A stretch of DNA of 64,000 nt, from contig CAZAIB010000014.1 in assembly GCA_964485095.1 (NCBI GenBank), positions 1-64,000 on the forward strand, read 5' to 3'. Position 1 is the stretch's first letter, and each line of letters starts with the position of its first letter. Below are positions 43,488 to 52,370 of the stretch, in pieces. Source of the DNA: CAYNWT01 sp964485095 (lineage in GTDB: Bacteria; Planctomycetota; Planctomycetia; Planctomycetales; Planctomycetaceae). The notes under the pieces are model-generated. The model saw nothing but the letters and a program-made list of their open reading frames with translations. It ran no database searches and was not told where the DNA came from. Position numbers and translations under genes: made by a program.

Positions 43488-46424
43488 ATGCCGAAGGACC
43501 ATGCTCCAACAAAAGCACCGACCGCTTCCGAGAACAGTTCACCATCGTCAACCACACCATTTCAAACTTCGATATTCCTTGTTCGACATTCGACATTCAA
43601 GACAGCAACCATCGCGCTCGCAGTTCTCTCCACCACGCTGCCAACCTTCGCCCAGGACACCAACGCCGACAGACTATTCACCCTCCGAGTCCTCCCAGTC
43701 CTCAAAGAAAAATGCCTGGGCTGTCACGGCGAGAACCCAGACGACCTAAAGGGCGAGTTCGACATCCGCAGTCGAGACGCACTACTCAAGGGCGGCGAGT
43801 CCGAAGAACCCGCGCTCATCCCCGGCAACCCCGAAGACAGCCCGCTGTACCAGGCAGTCATGTGGGACGGTCTGGAGATGCCACCGAAGGAAAATGATCG
43901 CCTAACCAAAAAGCAAACCGACCACATCCGCGATTGGATCAAAGCCGGCGCCCCGTGGCCCGATGAAGCGACACAAAACAAGATCCGCAAAGCAGAATGG
44001 TCCGTCCGCGAAAACGAAGACGGTCGCATCGTTGATACCAGCGGCGGACTGGCCGACGAATGGACGTATCGTCGGTACAAGGCCGATGACATCTGGGCGT
44101 TCCAACCGGTTAAGAAGGTTGAAGTCGGAAGGATGAAGGCGGAAATTCAGCATCCCGTTGACTTCTTTGTCGAACGCAAACTGAAGCAGGCGGGATTGGG
44201 ACCGGCACCGCAGGCGGACCCGAAGACGCTGATGCGCCGAGCGTCCTACGACCTCACCGGCCTCCCACCGGGACCGGCCGACTACTTCAACTTCTTTAAG
44301 GAGTGGGAAACCGACTGGGGCAAAGCCTGGGACAATCACATCACAAATCTCTTAGACAGCGATCACTACGGCGAACGCTGGGCGCAGCACTGGCTGGACG
44401 TGGTTCGGTACGCCGACACCGCTGGATTCTCAAACGACTACGAACGCTCCAACGCCTGGCGATACCGCGACTACGTCATCCGTTCGTTCAACAAAGACAA
44501 ACCGTACAACGACTTCATCGTCGAACAAATCGCCGGCGACGAACTGGCTGCGCGAAGGAAGAAGGATGAAGGCGGAAGGCAGAAGTCTGATATTCAACCT
44601 TCCTCCTTCAGCCTTCCTCCTTCTTCCGAACTCATCGTTGCCACAGGCTTCCTGCGCATGGGTCCGTTTGGAACCGCGATGATTCCGCAGGAAGAGATCC
44701 GACAGATCTACCGCGACGATTTGGTTCACAACGTCGGGCAGTCGTTCCTGTCGATGCCGATGCGGTGCTGCAAGTGCCATGATCACAAGTTCGACCCCAT
44801 CCCAACACGCGACTACTACCGCATGTATGCGGCGTTCTCGACCACACAGCCGGCCGAAGTGAAAGCCGGGTTCCTTCCTGAAGAGAACCGTAAAGGCACA
44901 GCTGAGAAAAAGAAACTGGTCGAACAGCTACTCGCCTACGCCACAGAGAAACGCGACAGCCTCTACAAAAAACGCGAGACCGAAGCCAAACGCTGGTACG
45001 CTGAACACGAACTCCCATACAAGAACGAGAAAGATCGAAAGAACGATCCGGAAGATCAGAAGCCACCTCGCCACTGCGGGCTCAGCCCGGAAGAGCAGGG
45101 CAGGCTGAAGGTTCGCGAACAGGACTGCTGGATCTGGGAACGCCGACTCGAACGGTTCGAACCGCTGGCCCAAAGCGTTTACAGCGGCCAGGACCAATAC
45201 CTCAACGCTCGAAAGATGCGAAAGAAAGGCAGCAAACCTAACTGGAAACCAGCCAGCTTCATCCTCACCGGCGGCGCACTGGACGCAAAGGGAGCGAAGG
45301 TCGTTCCCGGTGTCCTAAGTGGAACCCAACTACCAATCTCCGCCAGCGCAGAAGACCCGTTCGTCATCCCCGAAAACATCGACGGCCGCCGACTGGCGCT
45401 CGCAAAGTGGATCGCCAGCGACAAGAACCCACTCACCGCGCGTTCGTTTGTGAACCGCATTTGGCACTACCACTTCGGCAAGGGACTGGTCGATACGCCC
45501 AACAACTTCGGAGCCAAAGGCGGCAAGCCAACACACCCGGAATTATTGGATTGGCTCACGGCCGACTTCATCGAAAACGGCTGGAAGGTCAAACGCCTGC
45601 ACCGCCTCATCATGACATCCGACACCTACCGCCGATCCGGCAAACACCCAAACCAAAAGCAACTCGACGCCAAAGACCCCAACAACAAACTGCTGGCTCG
45701 CTTCTCACCACGGCGACTCACCGCTGAAGAACTTCGCGACAGCATGCTGAAGATCACCGGCGAACTGAACACGGAAATGGGCGGCGTCCCAATCATGCCA
45801 GAGATCAACATGGAAGTCGCTCTCCAACCTCGCATGATCCAGTTCTCCATCGCGCCGGCTCATCAACCATCGCGAACCCCCGCAGAACGCAACCGGCGCA
45901 CGATTTACGCGTACCGAGTTCGCGGGCAGGCGGATCCGATGCTGGAGATCCTCAACCAACCCAACCCCAACGAATCCTGCGAAACGCGCGACTCGGCCGC
46001 CGTGTCACCACAAGCTTTCACTCTCATGAACAGCGACACCATCACCGACCGTTCCATCGCCTTCGCGAACCGGCTCCTCAGCGACCATCCCGACGACCAC
46101 AAAGCTCAAATCGCCCGCGCATTCCATCTCGCATACGGACGTAACCCATCAGAAGCCGAATCCAAATCACTCGCCGACTACTACACTAAGATGAGCGAAT
46201 ACCACACCGCCAACACACCGAAGAAAGTCGACTACCCCAAATACGTCACCCGCTCACTGGTTGAAGAATTCACCGGCGATCCATTCACATTCCAGGAATG
46301 GCTGAATGTGTATGAAGACTACGTGCCGGATGCGAAACCGTGGATGGTGTCTGCTGACGTGAGGGCGCTGGCGGATGTTTGTTTGTTGCTGCTTAATTCG
46401 AATGAGTTCGTCTATGTTTATTAG
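43488..46424 (+). CDS. PSCyt1/DUF1549/DUF1553 protein (planctomycete cytochrome-type)
   Basis: This is a 978-residue exported protein. The signal peptide's hydrophobic part is residues 39-55; its N-region is encoded by a dispersed repeat arm. A cytochrome-c-like module follows with C76-L-G-C79-H80, which would bind haem covalently. DUF1549 (about 195-440, including CCKCHDHKFDP) and DUF1553 (about 660-940, including FVNRIWHYHFGKGLV) complete it. About 25 residues after DELAA are an in-frame insertion made of a palindromic repeat. It is the partner of the DUF1501 gene at 46912. The function is unestablished. Confidence 0.88.
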   Translation: MPKDHAPTKAPTASENSSPSSTTPFQTSIFLVRHSTFKTATIALAVLSTTLPTFAQDTNADRLFTLRVLPVLKEKCLGCHGENPDDLKGEFDIRSRDALLKGGESEEPALIPGNPEDSPLYQAVMWDGLEMPPKENDRLTKKQTDHIRDWIKAGAPWPDEATQNKIRKAEWSVRENEDGRIVDTSGGLADEWTYRRYKADDIWAFQPVKKVEVGRMKAEIQHPVDFFVERKLKQAGLGPAPQADPKTLMRRASYDLTGLPPGPADYFNFFKEWETDWGKAWDNHITNLLDSDHYGERWAQHWLDVVRYADTAGFSNDYERSNAWRYRDYVIRSFNKDKPYNDFIVEQIAGDELAARRKKDEGGRQKSDIQPSSFSLPPSSELIVATGFLRMGPFGTAMIPQEEIRQIYRDDLVHNVGQSFLSMPMRCCKCHDHKFDPIPTRDYYRMYAAFSTTQPAEVKAGFLPEENRKGTAEKKKLVEQLLAYATEKRDSLYKKRETEAKRWYAEHELPYKNEKDRKNDPEDQKPPRHCGLSPEEQGRLKVREQDCWIWERRLERFEPLAQSVYSGQDQYLNARKMRKKGSKPNWKPASFILTGGALDAKGAKVVPGVLSGTQLPISASAEDPFVIPENIDGRRLALAKWIASDKNPLTARSFVNRIWHYHFGKGLVDTPNNFGAKGGKPTHPELLDWLTADFIENGWKVKRLHRLIMTSDTYRRSGKHPNQKQLDAKDPNNKLLARFSPRRLTAEELRDSMLKITGELNTEMGGVPIMPEINMEVALQPRMIQFSIAPAHQPSRTPAERNRRTIYAYRVRGQADPMLEILNQPNPNESCETRDSAAVSPQAFTLMNSDTITDRSIAFANRLLSDHPDDHKAQIARAFHLAYGRNPSEAESKSLADYYTKMSEYHTANTPKKVDYPKYVTRSLVEEFTGDPFTFQEWLNVYEDYVPDAKPWMVSADVRALADVCLLLLNSNEFVYVY
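43561..43602 (+). repeat. solo arm of the inverted repeat found at 46439/46860
   Basis: This 42-bp segment matches the right arm at 46860-46901. The block ATTCCTTGTTCGACATTCGA and what follows is identical, and only the first ~12 bases differ. It lies inside the coding sequence for the signal peptide of the DUF1553 protein (residues 25-38, SIFLVRHSTFK). Confidence 0.75.
44557..44627. repeat. in-frame palindromic GGAAGGATGAAGG-type repeat inside a gene
   Basis: GGAAGAAGGATGAAGGCGGA... (44557-44579) and its near reverse complement (44605-44627) match at 21 of 23 positions. They are separated by 25 bp and encode Arg/Lys-rich then Pro/Ser-rich residues that do not fit the DUF1549 fold. A single arm-like copy lies at 44128-44150 in the same gene. 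Confidence 0.6.
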
Positions 46425-46438
46425 GCTGAATGCTTAAG

Positions 46439-46899
46439 TTGAATGTCGAATGTCGAACAAGGAATTTCGAAGGATGAAGGGAAGGCGCAAATGTCCGAGC
46501 AGCGAAAATTTGACCTGCAAGAGCGGCTCGTTCGTTTTGCGGTGCGAGTCATTGGTGTCGTTGAATCACTACCAGACACCAAAGCTGGCAAGCACATTGC
46601 CTCACAACTTATCCGCTCTGGAACTTCACCGGCTCCAAACTACGGGGAAGCACAGAGCGCGGAATCGCGAAAAGACTTCATCCATAAGATGAAAGTTGCA
46701 CTGAAAGAGCTGCGAGAGACCTTGGTGTGGCTGCAGATCATCGAACAAAAACCACTGTGCGAACCAAACCGAATGGCCGAAATCACAACCGAATGCAACG
46801 AGTTGATCTCCATCTTCGTGAAGAGCCTCGAAACGGCAAGAAGCAAACAATCCTGACACTTCATGATTCGAAATTCCTTGTTCGACATTCGACATTCAA
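46439..46899. mobile_element. 461-bp element with 40-bp inverted repeats carrying a four-helix-bundle gene
   Basis: Left arm 46439-46478 and right arm 46860-46899 are reverse complements with only two mismatches; 33 bp are exact. The interior is almost entirely one gene (46491-46856). The element sits between two genes that are normally adjacent (DUF1553 and DUF1501). No transposase is encoded, so mobilisation would be in trans or by recombination. The arms contain the 7-bp tandem unit ATTCGAC. Confidence 0.72.
46491..46856 (+). CDS. four-helix-bundle protein (23S rRNA intervening-sequence protein family)
   Basis: This is a 121-residue protein from the ATG at 46491; the in-frame ATG at 46443 lies inside the inverted repeat and is not a likely start. 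Family marks are LQERLVRFAVRV, the central SQLIRSGTSPAPNYGEAQ with the conserved Arg-Ser-x-Thr/Ser and Asn-Tyr-x-Glu-Ala, and KMKVALKELRETLVWL. The family was named from proteins inside 23S rRNA insertions and also includes the Avd subunit of diversity-generating retroelements, but no reverse transcriptase is near. The role is unknown. It is the only gene of the inverted-repeat element. Confidence 0.85.
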   Translation: MSEQRKFDLQERLVRFAVRVIGVVESLPDTKAGKHIASQLIRSGTSPAPNYGEAQSAESRKDFIHKMKVALKELRETLVWLQIIEQKPLCEPNRMAEITTECNELISIFVKSLETARSKQS

Positions 46900-46911
46900 G
46901 AAAAATCAACC

Positions 46912-48294
46912 ATGGAAACCCCAAGACGCGACTTCCTATACGGCCTCGGTTCCTCCCTCGGCGCCTTAGCCCTAACCGACGCCCTCGCCGCCGAAGACAG
47001 ACGCCAAGCCGGCCCTCTCACCCCGAAGAAGCAAATGGTTCCCGCCAAAGCCAAGGCGTGCATCATGCTGTTCATGGAAGGTGGACCGAGCCAGGTTGAC
47101 ACGTTCGATCCGAAACCAAAACTCAACGCACTGCACGTCACCGAATCAAAACGAACCGCGGGGCTTGCCAACGGTAAGCGGTTCTACGTCGGCAGTCCGT
47201 TTAAGTCGAAGAAGCATGGGGACGCCGGTATCGACATGAGCGAACCGTGGAAGTTTCTTCCCGAAGTCGCCGACGAAATGTGTGTCTACCGCGGTTGCCA
47301 GGCGGAATCGCTCAACCACCCGGAGGCACTCCTGCACATGAACACCGGCAGTCGTCTGGGCGGCGACCCGGGCCTGGGAGCGTGGACAACTTACGGCCTG
47401 GGTTCTGAGAACCAAAACCTGCCCGGTTATGTGGTCATGACAGAACTCGCACTGCCGCAGGCCGGTCCGGCAAACTGGACCAATGGCTTTCTCCCAGCGT
47501 ACTACCAGGGCACCAGACTACGTTCAAACGGTTCACCGATTCTGGATCTCAACCCACCCGGCTTCAAAACCCGAGCCCACCAGCGGAAGGCTTTAGATCA
47601 ACTGGCCAAACTAAACGCGGCCCACGCAGCCAAACACCCGGAACACGCCGACCTCGCCGCGCGAATGGAGAGTTACGAACTGGCCTACCGTATGCAGACA
47701 GCAGTCCCCGGCCTGGTGGATATCAAGTCAGAACCAAAACACATCCAGGACATGTACGGACTGGAACGAAAAGAAACAGCCGAGTTTGGCCGGCAGTGCC
47801 TGATGGCTCGACGGATGGTTGAAGAAGGTGTGCGGTTCGTGCAGATCTTTAGCGGCGGCTGGGACAGTCACGACTACCTCCAACGCGGTCATTCGTCGCG
47901 GATCAATAGTGTCGACCAACCCATCGCGGCTCTCATCAAGGACTTAAAGGCTCGCGGCATGCTGGATGAAACGCTGGTCATGTGGACTGGCGAGTTCGGA
48001 CGAACGCCGGACAACAACTACCGCGGCGGCGTAACATCGCTTGGTCGAGGCCACAACGTGGACGCCATGAACATGTGGTTCGCCGGCGGCGGCGTAAAGC
48101 GCGGAGCCATTGTCGGAGCCACCGACGAAATTGGAGCCGAAGCCGCAGAAGTCGTTCACCCAATCCGCGACGTACACGTCACACTCATGCGGCTGCTGGG
48201 CCTGGACGACAACAAGCTGACCTACTTCCACGGCGGCCGATTCAAGCAGTTGTCTCAGTTCGGCGGCGAAGTAATTGATGACTTGATTGCGTAA
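46912..48294 (+). CDS. DUF1501 domain protein (exported, Tat-type signal)
   Basis: This is a 460-residue protein. TPRRDFLYGLGSSLG is a twin-arginine leader. IMLFMEGGPSQVDTFDPKPK and WTGEFGRTPDNN are family signatures, and the length matches the paralogue at 15232. It is the partner of the DUF1553 protein encoded upstream. Its start codon lies only 12 bp after the right arm of the four-helix-bundle element, so that element now provides its upstream sequence and possibly its leader. Confidence 0.9.
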   Translation: METPRRDFLYGLGSSLGALALTDALAAEDRRQAGPLTPKKQMVPAKAKACIMLFMEGGPSQVDTFDPKPKLNALHVTESKRTAGLANGKRFYVGSPFKSKKHGDAGIDMSEPWKFLPEVADEMCVYRGCQAESLNHPEALLHMNTGSRLGGDPGLGAWTTYGLGSENQNLPGYVVMTELALPQAGPANWTNGFLPAYYQGTRLRSNGSPILDLNPPGFKTRAHQRKALDQLAKLNAAHAAKHPEHADLAARMESYELAYRMQTAVPGLVDIKSEPKHIQDMYGLERKETAEFGRQCLMARRMVEEGVRFVQIFSGGWDSHDYLQRGHSSRINSVDQPIAALIKDLKARGMLDETLVMWTGEFGRTPDNNYRGGVTSLGRGHNVDAMNMWFAGGGVKRGAIVGATDEIGAEAAEVVHPIRDVHVTLMRLLGLDDNKLTYFHGGRFKQLSQFGGEVIDDLIA

Positions 48295-48332
48295 CGGAAC
48301 CTGGCCACATCGGCAACAGCCTGCTTACCAGT

Positions 48333-48360
48333 CGTCAATTAAAGGTTCCTGACCCCTGGC
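48333..48360 (-). repeat. REP-like repeat, degenerate copy
   Basis: CGTCAATTAAAGGTTCCTGA followed by CCCCTGG resembles the unit GGTGTCAGGAACCTTTAATTGACG (inverted) that flanks the transposase at 55202. It lies between the stops of two convergent genes. Confidence 0.6.
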
Positions 48361-48509
48361 ACCTATTCTTAGAAACTTCAAAGCCTTCTGCGAACATGGA
48401 CACGACGTCTGCAAGAATGGTCCGGCAGACTGAAGCGTTCGGTTTTGGTTTGCTTCTCTATTCGATGCAGGTCAAGAGGAGCGGAACTTTGCAATCACCG
48501 CCTAGTACA

Positions 48510-50594
48510 TTACCAGCGTAGTATCGTCGCCAGGTTACTGAATTCGTCGGTCCACAGAACTCGTCGGCGTTCGAGGTCGAATTCGCCCTCAGCGGCGGCG
48601 TGAATCTCCGGGTTGATGGGTTTGCGAGAGAGTAACACCCACTGGCTAAGACAGGTACCATCGTCCTCGCTTTCGTCGTTCTGAATGCCGACGGCATGCC
48701 AGTCGAATTCGGTTGCCAGAGCATGAACGATCGGGCGAAGGTCAAAGTGCAGGTTCGAAATGTGCAAGCACAATACGCCATCACTGGCGAGATGTCGGTC
48801 ATACAGTTCGAAGGCTTCTCTGGTGAGCAGGTGGGTTGGAATCGCATCGCCCGAAAAGGCATCAAGAACCAGCACATCGAAATCGTGATCCGACTCGCGT
48901 TCCAGCGACAACCGCGCGTCTCCGGTAATGAGTTCGCACTTTGCCTGTGCCGCATCAAGAAACGAAAACTGTTCCTGAGCGATGCGGATGACCTCGGGAT
49001 TGATCTCGTAGAACCTCATGGTATCGCCGGGCTTGCCGTACGCCGCAAGAGTTCCAATTCCCATGCCAACAACTCCGATATGGCGAGCCTTGTCCGCATT
49101 GTGCAGCCGCATCGCCAATCCGGAACCCGATGTTCGGCCATAATAGGTTGTCGGTGTGTTTTCTCTTCCCTTTGTCAGCAGTTGCGAACCGTGACGAATG
49201 CGCCCATGGAACAGTTCGCGCTGTGGTTGTGTGCTTGATGAATCCGTTTCCCGGACCTGCAGCACGCCATAAAAGTTCCGTGAGGTCAGCAAATTCGCGC
49301 CTTCATTTCGGTTGATATCCATCGCCAACGCACCGACTGCCCATAGCAACATGGCCGGCCAGACCAACGAGCCGGGTTGCATCTTGATTGGCTTTGGTGT
49401 GTCCGTATCCAGCCCGTGGTCTGCCCGAAAGTGGACAACAATGCCAACGCTTAGCGCGACGACCAGAACAAGATGCATCTCCCAGTACGACGAGAAGATC
49501 ATCGGGGCAATCAGGCCCACCAGCAGTCCGCCACCTGCGCCCCCGGCGGACATCAGCAGATAGAACCGAGTCAGATATTGCGGATGCGGTTTCTGAGCAG
49601 CCAGTTCGCCGTGGCACACCATGCAACACAGATACAGCGCGGACAGGTAAGTGATGATTTGCAGAACGATCGACACGCCGGCTCCGTTTGTCAGCACGCG
49701 AATGACAAACAGCAGCGACAGAATAAGCAGCACCGAGTACCACTTGCGTGAATACCAGCGGTTGCTGTCGAAACACAGAATGAAGGACAACAGATAGATC
49801 GTTAACGGCGCGATCCAAAGGAACGGAACCGTGGCCACGTCCAGGCAAACCTGGTTCGTCGTCGCCAGCAACATAACCGACGCAGTCATTGCCAGGCCAA
49901 ACCACCGCAGCGAAGTACGAACGGTCGGACCCGCAACCGAGTCGGATGTTTGATTCGATGTGGAGACCTGCTCTTGTACTGACCCGCGCACAATTCCCAT
50001 CGCGCAGACGGCACACAGTGCAGCAAAGGCACCGAAGCCAACCGACCAAAGCCATGCTTGCTGAGGTGACCCCAACACGGGTTCGAACACGAACGGGTAC
50101 GACACTAGCGCCAGCAGTGAGCCAATGTTCGACAATGCGTACAGCCGGTAGGGCGAGGTTCCCGGAACCTGGCTCGCGAACCAGCGCTGTAGCAGTGGAC
50201 CGGTCGAAGAAAGAAGGAAGTAGGGCAGCCCAACACACATTCCCAGCAACGTAATGATTCGCAACACGGGCTCGGTATCAGTCGTGGGCTTCCATGAATC
50301 GTTCGGAGTAATCGGCAACAAACCGGCTGCCAAAATTAGCAGTGCGACGTGCAAGACCGCCTGGGTTCGCTGAGAAAGAAATCGCGTGGTTAGGTGGGCA
50401 TAGACGTATCCCAAAAACAGCGTGACCTGAAAGAACAGCATGCAGGTACTCCACACACCAGGCGTGCCGCCAAACCACGGGAGAATAAACTTGCTGATCA
50501 GCGGCTGAACCTGAAACAACAGGAACGCGCTGAGGAAAACGGTCGCTGCAAACAGCAGCACAACTGACCGGCACCGTGCAGGTTGGTTGGTCAT
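48510..50594 (-). CDS. membrane-fused spermidine synthase-like protein
   Basis: This is a 694-residue protein. The first ~430 residues are polytopic membrane sequence (about 12 hydrophobic segments, starting at VVLLFAATVFLSAFLLFQ). The C-terminal ~230 residues are a soluble methyltransferase-like domain of the spermidine synthase family: GVVGMGIGTLAAYG (SAM-type glycine loop), RFYEINPEV, ITGDARLSL and VLDAFSGDAIPTHLL. Such fusions are frequent in environmental bacteria; polyamine synthesis has not been shown for most of them. It starts at the ATG at 50594. Confidence 0.85.
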   Translation of the reverse strand: MTNQPARCRSVVLLFAATVFLSAFLLFQVQPLISKFILPWFGGTPGVWSTCMLFFQVTLFLGYVYAHLTTRFLSQRTQAVLHVALLILAAGLLPITPNDSWKPTTDTEPVLRIITLLGMCVGLPYFLLSSTGPLLQRWFASQVPGTSPYRLYALSNIGSLLALVSYPFVFEPVLGSPQQAWLWSVGFGAFAALCAVCAMGIVRGSVQEQVSTSNQTSDSVAGPTVRTSLRWFGLAMTASVMLLATTNQVCLDVATVPFLWIAPLTIYLLSFILCFDSNRWYSRKWYSVLLILSLLFVIRVLTNGAGVSIVLQIITYLSALYLCCMVCHGELAAQKPHPQYLTRFYLLMSAGGAGGGLLVGLIAPMIFSSYWEMHLVLVVALSVGIVVHFRADHGLDTDTPKPIKMQPGSLVWPAMLLWAVGALAMDINRNEGANLLTSRNFYGVLQVRETDSSSTQPQRELFHGRIRHGSQLLTKGRENTPTTYYGRTSGSGLAMRLHNADKARHIGVVGMGIGTLAAYGKPGDTMRFYEINPEVIRIAQEQFSFLDAAQAKCELITGDARLSLERESDHDFDVLVLDAFSGDAIPTHLLTREAFELYDRHLASDGVLCLHISNLHFDLRPIVHALATEFDWHAVGIQNDESEDDGTCLSQWVLLSRKPINPEIHAAAEGEFDLERRRVLWTDEFSNLATILRW

Positions 50595-50909
50595 GGGAGA
50601 GCCTGGGAAACTGGTCGAGTGGGAACGTCTGACTTCAGCCTAGCTCGCTAGTGTTTCCCCTGTAGACATCATGGCATGTGCCGTTTCCAAAACCGACCCG
50701 CAGGATCAGCCCACCCCGTACGACCGAGATTGCCACGACGACCCGACCTCAGCAATCCTGCGGCGACCGAATCAGGCATGTGTGGGCTATAAATGGCTGC
50801 GACTGAATCGCGTACAGATTGGCATATGTAGAAGAAGGAGGGGATCCACATCCTCTTCGGTGTCACGACGGATTGCCATGGACGGGACTATTTCACCGAT
50901 AGCTTGGCA

Positions 50910-50944
50910 GGCGAGCGGCGGGCGTCAGCCCGGTGATGTCAGTA
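50910..50944 (+). repeat. solo arm of the 37298 MITE family
   Basis: This is a 35-bp match to the arms at 37298/37430 with few mismatches (GGCGAGCGGCGGGCGTCAGC then CCGGTGATGTCAG). No partner arm was found nearby. Confidence 0.65.
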
Positions 50945-50960
50945 CACCACACGCGAGGGA

Positions 50961-51010
50961 ACAAAAAGGTGTCAAGGGACAAAAAGGTGTCAGGAACCTT
51001 TAATTGACGC
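50961..51010 (+). repeat. two REP-like units in tandem
   Basis: AAAAAGGTGTCAAGGGAC is followed by AAAAAGGTGTCAGGAACC and TTTAATTGACGC. The second unit is the full-length form seen beside the transposase gene at 55202. Confidence 0.7.
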
Positions 51011-51176
51011 CGAGCATTGAACCTACAACCAAGCACGAACAGAAACGTGCCCGGTTTGACTACTTGCCGCAGTCCAGACGGTTATTGCGAACCGCCGCCC
51101 GAGAGATCTGTACTTCCGACGGCTAGAGGCAGGCAGCCAACGAACCCCACTGCACCAAACGAGACTCCCGCACGTC

Positions 51177-52370
51177 TTAGTTGTGAGGGGGGACCTTCAA
51201 GGAGTCCGCTTCTTCTGACGCCTTTGCTTTTGAGGTGTCGACGGCTATCGATTCCCGGAGCTGGGCCAGAACCTTTGTCACTGACGCAGTTGGAATCGCG
51301 TAGCAGCTCACCCGAAGAGCTCGCGCGATGTTGATGCCAACAACATCGCCGCTGGAAGTCACCAGCGGGCCTCCACAGTCTTCCGGACGAATGACCGAGT
51401 CATGGCGGATGACCATCGGAAATCCGGTGCGCACTTCACTGAATGGTCCACCGCCCCAGCGATCCTGGGTAGCGCGTTGTTGTCCGGTGGTTCGACGACC
51501 AAGTTTCACTTTCAGCTCGCGAGGCTCGTCTTCGTTCGATTTAAGCAGCAGAGTGATTTCGTCGCCCGCCTTCTTTCCAGACAGCCCACCGCGAAGGCCG
51601 TTGGGGTCAGAGATTTTCTCGCTGTTCAGTTCCAAAATGACGTCACCAACTTTGATACCACTTCGCTGAGCAGCTGACCGCGCAATAACCTGCCCAACTA
51701 ACAGTCCCCCCTCACCTGGGGTCGTAGCGACGCCCAGGAATCCAGCTGAGGCGTTTGGGACAGCTCTAGCTCTACGCGCGGCCGCGATTTGGGTTGGCTT
51801 GGCGACAACCATACCCATGCCGAGAGCTTTGCCTTCAGTGCTGGCGTTCGTTACCAGCGTACCGACAGACGGCTCGATCTCAGCAAAGTACATCGGCTTG
51901 AGATCCATCGCTTCGACTTTCACAAGAGCCAGGTCAAACGGTTTGTCCACAGCAACTTTCTTCGCTTTCACCGTCCGGCCATCCGGCAGCTTGCATTCGA
52001 ACTCGGTCTCCGGCAGCAGGCTGGCTTTCGTGAGAACTTCGCCGTCTTTACTGACGATGCAACCAAGAGCGACAGCCTTGCCGTCCACAATAATGTTCGC
52101 AACGGATTTTGAAGCTGGTGTCACAAGTTTGGTGAACGCAGAAATCACATCAGCACTGTTGCGCGAGTTCTTGCGATCCTGTTCAAGTCGCTGACGCTGC
52201 TGACGTTGGAACCGCTCGCGCAGTTGTGCTCTGCGATCCTGCAGAGACTGTCCTTGTTGACGGCTTTCTGATCTTTCCTGAGCAATCGTCCTGTCAGGCG
52301 AAATAAGGCCAATGCCTGACAGAAACAGGCAGCTGGTCAGTACGAGAGAACGTGAGGCGGCGATTTTCAT
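51177..52370 (-). CDS. degenerate trypsin-like protein with a PDZ domain inserted in the protease fold
   Basis: This is a 397-residue exported protein with a signal peptide to about residue 31 and a Gln/Arg-rich coiled segment (31-70). The protease-like part starts at SVANIIVDGKAVALG. The His position of the triad is S117 (VLTKASLL where LTNNHVV is expected), the Asp is kept (FDLALVKV, D146), and the Ser position is Cys: EDC332GGPLV. A PDZ domain (about 207-292) lies between these halves instead of after them. It is therefore probably a non-proteolytic or unusual relative of DegP/HtrA. It is coupled to the upstream active protease gene by TAATG. Confidence 0.82.
   Translation of the reverse strand: MKIAASRSLVLTSCLFLSGIGLISPDRTIAQERSESRQQGQSLQDRRAQLRERFQRQQRQRLEQDRKNSRNSADVISAFTKLVTPASKSVANIIVDGKAVALGCIVSKDGEVLTKASLLPETEFECKLPDGRTVKAKKVAVDKPFDLALVKVEAMDLKPMYFAEIEPSVGTLVTNASTEGKALGMGMVVAKPTQIAAARRARAVPNASAGFLGVATTPGEGGLLVGQVIARSAAQRSGIKVGDVILELNSEKISDPNGLRGGLSGKKAGDEITLLLKSNEDEPRELKVKLGRRTTGQQRATQDRWGGGPFSEVRTGFPMVIRHDSVIRPEDCGGPLVTSSGDVVGINIARALRVSCYAIPTASVTKVLAQLRESIAVDTSKAKASEEADSLKVPPHN

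Larger units (their letters stand above)
50595..51176. other. gene-free stretch made largely of dispersed repeats
   Basis: 582 bp without a credible gene. It contains a solo arm of the 37298 family (50910-50944) directly followed by two REP-like units AAAAAGGTGTCA (50961-51010, the second continuing as GGAACCTTTAATTGACGCC). The apparent reading frame here is just translation of these repeats. The divergent and convergent neighbours suggest it also holds the promoter for the gene at 50594. Confidence 0.55.

Noticed and set aside
46443..46490. Upstream ATG as start of the four-helix-bundle protein
   Set aside because: It lies inside the inverted-repeat arm and would add 16 residues encoded by the repeat. 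The ATG at 46491 begins at the family's usual N-terminus.
50671..51003. A 110-codon open frame between the spermidine synthase-like and PDZ genes
   Set aside because: Its second half is just translation of a MITE arm and REP-like units, and the first half resembles nothing.
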